Positions 1-5,844 of a stretch of DNA of 9,459 bases are shown here, one piece after another. Position numbers and translations under genes: made by a program. Each line of letters starts with the position of its first letter. Position 1 is the stretch's first letter. Below the pieces are notes generated by a model that searched no databases, was not told where the DNA came from, and saw only the letters and a list, made by a program, of their open reading frames with translations. The stretch spans positions 1 through 9,459 of the forward strand of contig JAEWBE010000017.1 of the NCBI GenBank assembly GCA_023391275.1, in the 5' to 3' direction. Origin of the DNA: Bacillota bacterium. Its GTDB lineage: Bacteria > Bacillota > Clostridia > Oscillospirales > Acutalibacteraceae.

Positions 1-219
1 GGGTTGTGAATATAGAAAAAGCGGAAGTGATGGTTCCGGGTGGGGAACAGCCGCCGATTTTCGGCGAGTTCAAAGAAATCCTCGGGGGAATGGAGCTGAG
101 CGGTCTGGGGCGGTTTGAGTTTTACGAAGCCTGCTGCCAGCCGGATGTACGCCTTGCCATTTCCACCGGGGAGAAGCGAATTTTTGCTAACATTCTTCTT
201 ACCATTAATGTGGCGTGAA
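1..219 (+). CDS. Unrecognised ORF, probably 3' part of a gene entering from the left
   Basis: The reading frame is open from the left edge to a TGA at 217-219. A GTG at 6 could be a start, but no ribosome site can be assessed because only five bases precede it, so this may equally be the C-terminal 70 or so residues of a longer protein. The visible product is acidic to neutral and not obviously membrane-bound, with a Gly/Pro-rich stretch (VPGGEQPPIFGEF) near the beginning and two adjacent cysteines around residue 43. I recognise no domain. It converges on the retron reverse transcriptase, and both share the bidirectional terminator at 310-356. A truncated remnant or a chance ORF cannot be excluded. 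Confidence 0.35.
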
Positions 220-309
220 CAGCATTCAATTTACAGGTCGACGCTCGTTTGATGGTATTCCAACGTCGAGCGGAAATACAGGACGACCGGGGTAAAATGA
301 ATAGATAGT

Positions 310-356
310 AAAAAGCCGGTACGGTAGTTGACTTTCAACTACCGTACCGGCTTTTT
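310..356. terminator. Perfect 22-bp bidirectional intrinsic terminator
   Basis: Left arm 310-331 and right arm 335-356 are perfectly complementary over 22 bp with a 3-nt loop (CTT). The arms begin with five A and end with five T, so each strand reads as a GC-rich hairpin followed by a U tract. It ends the retron reverse transcriptase transcript on the minus strand, 25 bases after its stop codon, and would also stop transcription of the plus-strand ORF ending at 219. Its position means no downstream gene is likely to be cotranscribed with the reverse transcriptase. Confidence 0.93.
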
Positions 357-381
357 AGCCTTGTATGAAACGATCCAAAGC

Positions 382-1401
382 TTAATTTAAACGACGTGAT
401 TCTTTAGCTTTGTCTGTAATCCACTGTTTATATTGTTGGAATTCCGTGTTTTCCGGGGAAAGCTGAAGAACAAAACCAATGCGTCCAAGAAGCTGGTCCC
501 GATATTCCTCCGGCGCTGCTTTTGTCGCGCTGTGGCCAAGATGGCTGTCCAGCCCGTATTTTTGAACGTAATACATTTCCTGACGAATTTTTCGGCGATA
601 TTCCCGCGTTGCCTGAAGTTTTTCATTCACCACTGCACCGGTAATTTTCCGGCGGCAGCCGGGCCCAAGAATCTTCGTTTTCTTATCGTTCAGCTCAAAA
701 CCGTTAACGGCCAGAATATGCCGTATAAAGTCAATAAGGGAAAAAGGATTGAAAGTACCGGAAAAGGTCATATCATCGCTGTAGCGGGTGTAAGCGATAT
801 GGCGCTTTTTACAATACCCGCCGATGATTTCATCCATGGGGGCAAAAACCAGATTGGAAAGTACGGGACTTGTGGGCGCACCCTGCGGCAGCGCCCCGCC
901 GCGTGTACAGTATTTTGCAAAGTAAAAGCTGAGGACGCTGTTGTAGTTTTTGTTCTCTATACAGGCACGGTCATCGGCGTTCAGATAATGGCGGCCAGCA
1001 AGCGGAGAGGCTTGAAGTGCCTTGTCAATAGCCCGGAATACCTGCGGAAACGTGATGTTGCCAAAAAAGTCGCTGATGTCCAGCTTTACCACGAGGGGCT
1101 GCCCCAAGTGCGGCAATGCATTATCCCGCACGGATTTTCCCACGGTATAGGCCGTGGCATACCGGGACTCGCCGCCGGAAAGAAGAGGTAAAATACCCTG
1201 TTGAATGCGCTTCAGCGGCAGGCTGGGTTCACAAATCAGCCGCGTGCCACCGCTCTTTTTGGGAAGCTTTCTCAGGGTATAGCAGTTTTCACGGTACGCA
1301 TCCCGGGAGAATCGCACCAGTTGATAATAACATTTATAAAATTGCCGTTGGTCTTTATTGCGGTAAAGATACGTGCAAAAATCTTCAAGGGTATGAAGCA
1401 T
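382..1401 (-). CDS. Retron-type reverse transcriptase
   Basis: RNA-dependent DNA polymerase, 339 aa, the usual length of a stand-alone retron RT. Visible motifs in order: RLICEP (residues 54-59), the retron-specific NAxxH motif (N94 ALP H98), the first catalytic aspartate in KLDISDFF (D108), LPQGAPTSP (171-179), the catalytic YSDD box (D209, D210), and an ITG version of the retron VTG motif (253-255), followed by a basic helix and a C-terminal thumb region. There is no maturase, endonuclease or fused effector domain, which argues against a group II intron or a fusion retron. The ATG at 1401 follows an AGAGGA site with 6-nt spacing. The gene starts 39 bases after the predicted ncRNA, so both probably share one transcript. 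By family knowledge the RT would make msDNA from that RNA, probably in an anti-phage role. Its partner effector is not apparent here. Confidence 0.95.
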   Translation of the reverse strand: MLHTLEDFCTYLYRNKDQRQFYKCYYQLVRFSRDAYRENCYTLRKLPKKSGGTRLICEPSLPLKRIQQGILPLLSGGESRYATAYTVGKSVRDNALPHLGQPLVVKLDISDFFGNITFPQVFRAIDKALQASPLAGRHYLNADDRACIENKNYNSVLSFYFAKYCTRGGALPQGAPTSPVLSNLVFAPMDEIIGGYCKKRHIAYTRYSDDMTFSGTFNPFSLIDFIRHILAVNGFELNDKKTKILGPGCRRKITGAVVNEKLQATREYRRKIRQEMYYVQKYGLDSHLGHSATKAAPEEYRDQLLGRIGFVLQLSPENTEFQQYKQWITDKAKESRRLN

Positions 1402-1440
1402 ATCATTTCCTCTGCCGAAAATCCAGCGTATTTTTTAATG

Positions 1441-1625
1441 AGCGGAAACGGTACAAAAACTTCCTTTAGAATACAAACGCAACCGTGTTTTGAATACATG
1501 TAATGTATGGTTACACGGTGAGGCTTGTTTTCTACGCGCGCAGCGCCGTGGCTGTTGCTCTTGCAGGGACTGCGACTCGCCGCCCCTTTGCAGAATAATC
1601 CGCAAAATCTGCTGCCGTTTCCGCT
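1441..1625 (-). ncRNA. Retron msr-msd ncRNA (predicted)
   Basis: The ends are an 11-nt perfect inverted repeat: a1 at 1615-1625 and a2 at 1441-1451 (AGCGGAAACGG on the minus strand at a1). Just after a1 comes CAGC, holding an AG-C candidate for the branching guanosine (complement of 1612). Three short msr-like hairpins follow: 1590-1612 (GCAGA/TCTGC), 1566-1586 (GGG-GCG/CGC-CCC) and 1541-1554 (CAGC/GCTG). Then comes a long msd-like hairpin at 1467-1534, whose stem has a 7-bp perfect block (ACCGTGT/ACACGGT), an inner ATACAT/ATGTAT stem and an outer TAGAA/TTCTA arm with few mismatches. This order (a1, hairpins, long msd stem, a2, RT gene) is the standard retron layout. The exact RT start and stop points on the template cannot be fixed by eye. 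Confidence 0.88.
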
Positions 1626-1633
1626 TATAAAGT

Positions 1634-1662
1634 AATGTAGCACATTTCATTATAAATTTCCA
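1634..1662 (-). promoter_or_regulatory. Promoter of the retron ncRNA-RT transcript
   Basis: On the minus strand a TGGAAA -35 (1657-1662, 4 of 6 consensus) is separated by 17 nt from an extended -10, TGC-TACATT (hexamer 1634-1639). The predicted start, about 7 nt downstream near 1627, lies immediately before the a1 arm, as expected for a retron ncRNA. A TATAAT at 1649-1654 is an alternative -10 but has no good -35. Confidence 0.6.
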
Positions 1663-1820
1663 GTCCGTTCATTTATAATTCAGAAAAGATAAGAAAAATT
1701 GAGGGTAAACCTTAATGTTGTGCAGCGTGAACGAATGGAGACTGCGGGTACCTTTTTTAGTTTACATATTCAATATAGTTCGAGGACAAAATACAGTAAT
1801 ATTGAGGGGGTGATATCATA

Positions 1821-1991
1821 GTGGAAGAAGCACCTAAAATACCGGTTCAATGCAGTGTTGAAAATTGTCGATATAATAGAAATCATATGTGCCAGGCCGA
1901 AATTCTTGAAGTCGTTGCAATGGGTGACGGGATAGCGGAATCGAGTTTGGGCACATGCTGTTTCACCTTTAAAAAGGCTGATGCCGAGTAG
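1821..1991 (+). CDS. Small cysteine-rich DUF1540 protein
   Basis: A 56-aa protein starting at GTG 1821, preceded by a GAGGGGGTG ribosome site about 10 nt upstream. The pattern is that of DUF1540: CSVENCRYN (C11, C16) followed by C24, QAEILEV, and a terminal T-C-C-F-T-F block (C46, C47). In this family the conserved cysteines are thought to bind a metal; the biological function is unknown, and such genes are common in spore-forming clostridia. It stands alone, divergent from the retron promoter and convergent with the small membrane protein gene (27 nt between stop codons). No strong sigma-A promoter is visible; TATAGT at 1774-1779 is a possible -10 with a poor -35. Nothing ties it functionally to the retron beyond adjacency. 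Confidence 0.85.
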   Translation: MEEAPKIPVQCSVENCRYNRNHMCQAEILEVVAMGDGIAESSLGTCCFTFKKADAE

Positions 1992-2018
1992 CTTGCATAC
2001 TTGAATATAAGAATACGC

Positions 2019-2213
2019 TCAAATCAGCCCGATGCTTGCCGCATCACCCGAATGAATAAGCAGGAACATCGTTCCCAGGGTTGCAGCCACTCCTACAAAG
2101 TAACACAGGACGCAGGCAAGACGCTTGTTATTCACCTGACCGGATATCAGCAAAATCAATCCAAGCGAGATTAAACCAATCGAGGACTTCAGAATAATAA
2201 ACATTAACTCCAT
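2019..2213 (-). CDS. Small two-helix membrane protein, function unknown
   Basis: A 64-aa hydrophobic protein with two predicted transmembrane helices: about residues 5-24 (ILKSSIGLISLGLILLI region) and about 33-53 (LACVLCYFVGVAATLGTMFLL region), joined by a short basic loop (NNKR). The chosen start is the ATG at 2213 rather than the GTG at 2222. The strong promoter at 2231-2259 should begin transcription near 2224, which leaves the GTG with no leader, while the ATG has a GGGGTG ribosome site 6 nt upstream. It is a single-gene unit convergent with the DUF1540 gene. I do not recognise a family. It could be a small regulator of a membrane complex or a toxin-like peptide, but nothing in the sequence decides this. 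Confidence 0.7.
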   Translation of the reverse strand: MELMFIILKSSIGLISLGLILLISGQVNNKRLACVLCYFVGVAATLGTMFLLIHSGDAASIGLI

Positions 2214-2230
2214 TTTTCTCACCCCGTTCC

Positions 2231-2259
2231 TTTATAGCATCTGAACAGAACAATGTCAA
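2231..2259 (-). promoter_or_regulatory. Strong sigma-A promoter of the small membrane protein gene
   Basis: Minus-strand TTGACA (2254-2259, perfect) and TATAAA (2231-2236) are separated by exactly 17 nt. The predicted transcript starts about 12 nt before the ATG at 2213, giving a very short leader that is mostly the ribosome site. Confidence 0.8.
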
Positions 2260-2322
2260 TCAAGAACTATGCTTTATGTATGAGCCGGAACGCTTATTCA
2301 TAATAATTCAGTGAAAAACAGC

Positions 2323-2356
2323 AGGCCCGCCGGACCAATCTCCGGCGGGCCTTTTT
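2323..2356 (-). terminator. Intrinsic terminator after the ROK regulator gene
   Basis: A 12-bp perfect GC-rich stem (2323-2334 with 2341-2352, loop CCAATC) lies just past the ROK stop codon. On the minus strand it is followed by TGCTG and then five T; on the plus strand it is followed directly by five T, so it can act in both directions. It separates the ROK gene from the small membrane protein gene, which has its own promoter. Confidence 0.85.
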
Positions 2357-2361
2357 GCGTA

Positions 2362-3594
2362 TCACGGTCGATTGCCGCGCTTCATAAGCCGTGCCGGATC
2401 AGCAAATATATTTTGCGCCGCAACCACTCCGGCACCTAAAAGGCAGGGGCTTTCTTTGAGCTGATTTATCTCAATGATTAAATCATTGAGAACCAGTGAA
2501 TTAATGCATTGATGAACTTTTATATTCACAATTGACAAGAGTAAATCAGGGTCGATTTGCGCCAATTCATCCCCAATCACGATAAGTCCGGGGTTGAACT
2601 GGTTGATGAGATTTATAATGCCGATTGCTAAGAAACCGCATATTTTTTTGTATTCGGAGCGTGCTACCAAGTCACCGTTTTGCACAGCTTGAGCAATTTC
2701 GGCCGATGATATCTCTTTACCACAGAGTGAGGACTTTTCTCCGGCTTGAAGCCGTTTCATAATGTTTTCCCGGAACACCAGAAACGAACAATATTTTTCA
2801 AGGCAGCCGTGGTTGCCGCATTCACATGCCGGTCCGTCAAAATTGATTGTATTATGGCCAAATTCACCGGCAATGCCGCTGTTGCCTGTTACAAGTTTAC
2901 CGTTTTCTATAATACCGCTTCCAATGCCTTGCCCGGCCAAAACATAAATCTGATTTTTGATTTGAGATCTTCCGCGGTACCAAACCTGCGCCAATGCGCC
3001 GGCATTTGCATCGTTTACAATATACACCGGAATATTCAAATCTTTATTCAGGGCTTCTTTAATCGGGAAGTTCTGCCAGCCGGACAACTCGGTAACAAAA
3101 AGCAGCCGGTCCTGATCTTCCCGGTAAGGGCCGGGCATTGCCATTGCCACATCCAGAATCTCACTGGAAGAATTCTCATTGCGGGTCACCTGAATCGCTG
3201 TCCGAATTCTTGTAATGGTAACCTGTACATTCTCTTTTTGAGAGATTTTATACTGCTTGGTACCAAAAATTTGCCCCGAAAGACCAAACAGGGCAATATA
3301 AAAAGCAGTCCGCGTCATCCGTACACCAATCACTTTGAACTTTTCATCATTAAACCGAAGACCAATCGATCTTCTGCCCCTGCTTCCGCTCATCAAGCCT
3401 GTTTCTACAACAATGCCGCAACTGATGAACTCATTGATGATGTTTGAAATGGTCGTTTGCTTCAATCCGGAGAGCTGCGCAAGCTTTGCCCGGGAGCAAA
3501 CCCCTTCCTGGCGGATTAGCTCTAAAATCAAAGAGCGGTTGACAAGTTGGCTTTTCCCCTGATTGAAGCTTTGCGTTTTTATATCTTTGTCCAT
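2362..3594 (-). CDS. ROK-family transcriptional repressor (NagC/XylR type)
   Basis: A 410-aa DNA-binding regulator of sugar genes. Residues about 20-80 form a winged helix-turn-helix (SRAKLAQLSGLKQTTISNII, then a SGSRGRRS wing). From about residue 88 comes the ROK sugar-kinase-like fold: NDAN (194-197), a glycine-rich GQGIGSG loop (221-227), GEFGH with H247, and the ROK zinc motif CECGNHGCLE (C257, C259, C264). The N-terminal HTH and length mark it as a repressor rather than a ROK glucokinase. The ATG at 3594 follows a GAGGTGG site with 7-nt spacing. It is divergent from the broken GH3 gene, the usual arrangement of a regulator and its glycosidase target, so it probably sensed a sugar released from a glycoside. 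The inducer cannot be named from sequence. The gene looks intact although its likely local target is not. Confidence 0.93.
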   Translation of the reverse strand: MDKDIKTQSFNQGKSQLVNRSLILELIRQEGVCSRAKLAQLSGLKQTTISNIINEFISCGIVVETGLMSGSRGRRSIGLRFNDEKFKVIGVRMTRTAFYIALFGLSGQIFGTKQYKISQKENVQVTITRIRTAIQVTRNENSSSEILDVAMAMPGPYREDQDRLLFVTELSGWQNFPIKEALNKDLNIPVYIVNDANAGALAQVWYRGRSQIKNQIYVLAGQGIGSGIIENGKLVTGNSGIAGEFGHNTINFDGPACECGNHGCLEKYCSFLVFRENIMKRLQAGEKSSLCGKEISSAEIAQAVQNGDLVARSEYKKICGFLAIGIINLINQFNPGLIVIGDELAQIDPDLLLSIVNIKVHQCINSLVLNDLIIEINQLKESPCLLGAGVVAAQNIFADPARLMKRGNRP

Positions 3595-3986
3595 TGTTGA
3601 TCCACCTCAAAAAATATCAAAATTCCTTATATTACGACAAATATTTCAGAATATCATTATTTAATCCCAAAAAAAGTCGTAAATTGGATAAATGTGTCTA
3701 TCACATCAAAGATTTTCTTATGATGATATAAGAAATTCAATATACATATTATACATTAATTTATTACAATATATAATATATCTGTTTTAATATTACTAAA
3801 TATAAATTGAATGAATTAATAAATTCGAGTAATTATTATTTTACAGCTAAAAGATGGAAAAATCAATGCTCATTCATTTCCCATCTTTGCAGATAAGGCT
3901 CAAAGTGATTAGAAGGAGGCGGTGATCAACTTATCCGGGAGTATCTTAAAAAGGCAGTAATTATGATTGGAAAGAAGAGGTAGTGT
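3595..3986. promoter_or_regulatory. AT-rich divergent control region between the ROK and GH3 genes
   Basis: This 392-bp spacer is very AT-rich, especially 3720-3840. It contains a 7-bp inverted repeat, TTACGAC at 3632-3638 and GTCGTAA at 3676-3682, upstream of the ROK gene. On the minus strand the second arm overlaps a possible -35 (TTTACG) with AATAAT 16 nt downstream. On the plus strand TTGAAT (3807-3812) with TAATTA 17 nt on is a weak promoter candidate for the GH3 gene. The inverted repeat is a reasonable but unproven operator for the ROK protein. I see no clear catabolite-response element. Confidence 0.45.
3851..3887. repeat. Imperfect hairpin in the GH3 leader
   Basis: Left arm 3851-3868 and right arm 3871-3887 pair at about 15 positions (AAGATGG/CCATCTT outer, AATG/CATT inner) around a 2-nt loop, with one bulge and two mismatches. 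Only three T follow it, so it is a poor intrinsic terminator. It could be a transcript stem that protects or attenuates the GH3 message, or a palindromic binding site. Confidence 0.5.
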
Positions 3987-4947
3987 ATGAAAAAGATCCA
4001 AAAATCGGCAATGGCGCTTATTCTGGTTTTTACATTTTTGGCAAGCATATGTACCAGCGGATTTGCCGCCAGTACGTCAAATGCGGTGTCTGAAAGAGAA
4101 AAGGCAAACGCTCAGCTTTCTAGAGAAGTGGCTGCACAGGGAATGGTTTTATTAGAAAATAAAGACAACGTGTTACCTTTGGCCTCGGCCACGAAAAAGC
4201 TTGCTCTGTTTGGGAGCGGCGCCAGGTACACCGTGAAAGGCGGAACAGGCTCCGGGGATGTAAACCAGAGGGACACGGTTTCCATTGATACCGGTTTAAA
4301 GAATGCAGGCTATGCAATGGCTGGCTGCTCAAACATTAGCGGTACCACAAAACGGTTCAGGTTCAGGTTCGGGTTCACATCATAGTTCGGGCAGTTCCAA
4401 TAATACGGGCTCAGGTGTAACGACAGGGACTGCAACATTTACCAGCGATACAACAACGAATGTCAGTGTAAAGAAAGACTATACCATGAAGCTTACCAGC
4501 AATAATGGTCAGGCGCCAACGGTTATAGTCGGCACAGCGGGCGTCTTTGAAATTCAGATTGTTAAAAACGGTAATGATTACTACGTGAAGTTGATCCCGA
4601 TTGGCAAGGTCGGAGCACAGGCCGGAATTTATGTGAATGGCGTAAAGCTATTTGTGGCAACCGTTGAAACTCCTTCATCCACAGTGAACTGTGACACTAC
4701 CCTTCCGTTCAGTGTAAAGGCGGGCGGCAGGTATTGCTTTAAGATTTCCGTCACAGACGGCAGCGGCACGGTGCCGGTTTTTACAGTAGGAAATGGAAGT
4801 ATGTTTAAGACGCGGCTTGTGAAAAAAGCAGGCAATGATTACTATTTTGAAATTCAGGCTGTTGGCAAGCCCGGTATGTCTACCGGAGTATACACCACAA
4901 TGCCTGGCAGGGCTCCGGTTCGCCACTGCGTGGTAAGCGTTGCATAG
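3987..4947 (+). pseudogene. Remnant of a secreted GH3 beta-glucosidase-like gene, internal deletion and frameshift
   Basis: Starts at ATG 3987 after an AAGAGG site. Residues 1-28 are a clear signal peptide (MKKIQK, hydrophobic core, cleavage near GFAA). Residues about 40-110 match the start of the GH3 alpha/beta sandwich domain found at the N terminus of inverted-order clostridial GH3 enzymes (GMVLLENKDNVLPL, then ALFGSGAR and GGTGSGDVN). After GLKNAGYAMA near 4320 the similarity stops, and this frame ends at 4385. The following frame (+1) carries a GSGSGSGSHHSSGSSNNTGSG-like linker from about 4351, then two related C-terminal repeats (4441-4665 and 4687-4944), each with a GNDYY core and a GIY/GVY turn. 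Together only about 320 residues remain where 700-900 are usual, and the catalytic domain is missing. An internal deletion with frame loss is the simplest reading. No activity is expected. Confidence 0.85.
4441..4944 (+). repeat. Two tandem C-terminal protein repeats within the GH3 remnant
   Basis: The encoded segments 4441-4665 and 4687-4944 are diverged copies of one domain of about 75-85 residues. Shared features are a polar start with a D/T-T-T pattern, GQAPTVIVGTAGVF versus GTVPVFTVGNGSMF, VKNGNDYYVK versus VKKAGNDYYFEI, and GKVGAQAGIY versus GKPGMSTGVY. Such beta-rich repeats at the ends of secreted clostridial enzymes are likely to bind surfaces or carbohydrate, but I cannot assign a family. 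Confidence 0.7.
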
Positions 4948-4970
4948 CTGAATTTGTCTCGGCAATAAAA

Positions 4971-5007
4971 AAGGGGCTGGTGCCATCTTTGATGGCATCA
5001 GCCCCTT
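4971..5007. terminator. Intrinsic terminator after the GH3 remnant
   Basis: A 17-bp stem (4971-4987 with 4991-5007, loop TTT, one G-T wobble) is preceded by a run of A and followed by TTGATT. The U tract is weak on the plus strand and good on the minus strand. It insulates the TetR efflux operon from upstream transcription. The remaining spacer, 5008-5130, shows no further feature. Confidence 0.8.
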
Positions 5008-5130
5008 GATTCTGCTTTAAATAAGTATAGCACGCCTGCTGATCTCTTCAATTATAAGACTGCAATAAATTATTTGCCATGCCCCTCACCATACGCAAAG
5101 CCCTGTTTGATTCTAAATTTAAAGAAAATG

Positions 5131-5147
5131 TTGACTACTATGGTCAA
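5131..5147. promoter_or_regulatory. TetR operator copy 1 (TTGAC-N7-GTCAA)
   Basis: A 17-bp palindrome overlapping the -35 element. An identical-arm copy occurs 33 bp downstream, centre to centre, about three helical turns away. Its placement in front of an autogenous tetR gene makes it the likely binding site of that protein. Confidence 0.75.
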
Positions 5148-5159
5148 TTATGATAGAAT
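5131..5159 (+). promoter_or_regulatory. Sigma-A promoter of the TetR-ABC operon
   Basis: TTGACT (5131-5136) and TAGAAT (5154-5159) are separated by exactly 17 nt. The -35 is the left arm of the first TTGAC-N7-GTCAA palindrome, so a repressor bound there would block RNA polymerase directly. Transcription should start near 5166, inside the second palindrome. Confidence 0.8.
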
Positions 5160-5163
5160 CAGT

Positions 5164-5180
5164 TTGACCGAATAAGTCAA
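5164..5180. promoter_or_regulatory. TetR operator copy 2 (TTGAC-N7-GTCAA)
   Basis: Same 5-bp arms and 7-bp spacer as copy 1, with a different spacer sequence. That is what a protein-binding dyad rather than a recent duplication would show. It covers the predicted transcription start. Confidence 0.75.
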
Positions 5181-5200
5181 TGATAAAAGAAGGAACTGCT

Positions 5201-5833
5201 ATGGAAGAGAAAACCAGTATAAACGCACCCGGTTCGGAAGATTCCAAGCGCAAAAGTATCCTGAACGCCGCGATGGCGGAATTTTGCAATGGCTATGTAA
5301 AAGCTTCAACCGATGCAATTGTGAAAGCTGCAGGTGTATCAAAAGGGCTGTTATTTCATTATTTCGGAACAAAGAAAAATTTATTTTTGTATTCGTATGA
5401 TTTTGCGCTCCAAACCGTAACAACGGAATTTTACGATTTAATTAACTTGGATGAGAAAGATATTTTGAAGCGATGGAGGCAAATCGCGCTGCTCAAGATG
5501 GATTTAATGCAAAAACATCCGATGATCTTTAATTTTATTGCACACGCGTCCTTCCCCGACAGTGAAGAGGTAAAAAGCAGCATCATGGAGCAGCGGGAAA
5601 GATTTACCGGAAGCGCATATTCCAAACTGTTTTATGACATTGACCGTACCATATTTCGTGAGGATATTGATGTGGACGCGGCAATCAGCGTAATACTCTA
5701 TACCATTGAAGGCTATGCGCAAAACGAAGCAAATCCCGGCAAATCAACGGAAGATTACTATAACGAATACGAACGGTATTTAAGCGACCTTGACCGCTAT
5801 ATCCAGCTTTTCAGGACAAGTTTTTATAAATAG
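5201..5833 (+). CDS. TetR-family repressor of the adjacent ABC exporter
   Basis: A 210-aa regulator of usual TetR length. Residues 16-62 form the DNA-binding domain, with the typical helix-turn-helix ASTDAIVKAAGVSKGLLFHYF (35-55) followed by GTKKNLF. The C-terminal two thirds are helical and would form the ligand pocket and dimer interface, which vary too much to predict a ligand. The ATG at 5201 is preferred over the upstream in-frame ATG at 5180: it has an AGAAGGA site at ideal spacing, while the upstream one lies inside operator copy 2 and lacks a ribosome site. The gene is first in the operon, 11 nt before the ATPase gene, and probably represses itself and the exporter until a toxic compound binds. 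Confidence 0.93.
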   Translation: MEEKTSINAPGSEDSKRKSILNAAMAEFCNGYVKASTDAIVKAAGVSKGLLFHYFGTKKNLFLYSYDFALQTVTTEFYDLINLDEKDILKRWRQIALLKMDLMQKHPMIFNFIAHASFPDSEEVKSSIMEQRERFTGSAYSKLFYDIDRTIFREDIDVDAAISVILYTIEGYAQNEANPGKSTEDYYNEYERYLSDLDRYIQLFRTSFYK

Positions 5834-5844
5834 GAGGGGTTATT

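Noticed and set aside
433..1191. Long plus-strand open frame (252 codons) opposite the reverse transcriptase gene
   Set aside because: It is antisense to a gene with unmistakable RT motifs, has no ribosome site and its translation shows no family features.
382..1401. Group II intron or diversity-generating retroelement RT
   Set aside because: No maturase or endonuclease domain, no intron-like RNA domains and no template/variable repeat pair were seen; NAxxH and the adjacent a1/a2 RNA favour a retron.
1435..1650. 71-codon minus-strand frame through the retron RNA
   Set aside because: It spans the a1/a2 arms and msd stem, its start precedes the predicted transcript start, and its product is basic low-information sequence; the RNA structure explains the region better.
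2362..3594. ROK glucokinase
   Set aside because: The N-terminal winged helix-turn-helix and the 410-aa length indicate a transcriptional regulator.
5180..5200. Upstream ATG for the TetR protein
   Set aside because: It overlaps operator copy 2 and lacks a Shine-Dalgarno sequence, while ATG 5201 has a good one.
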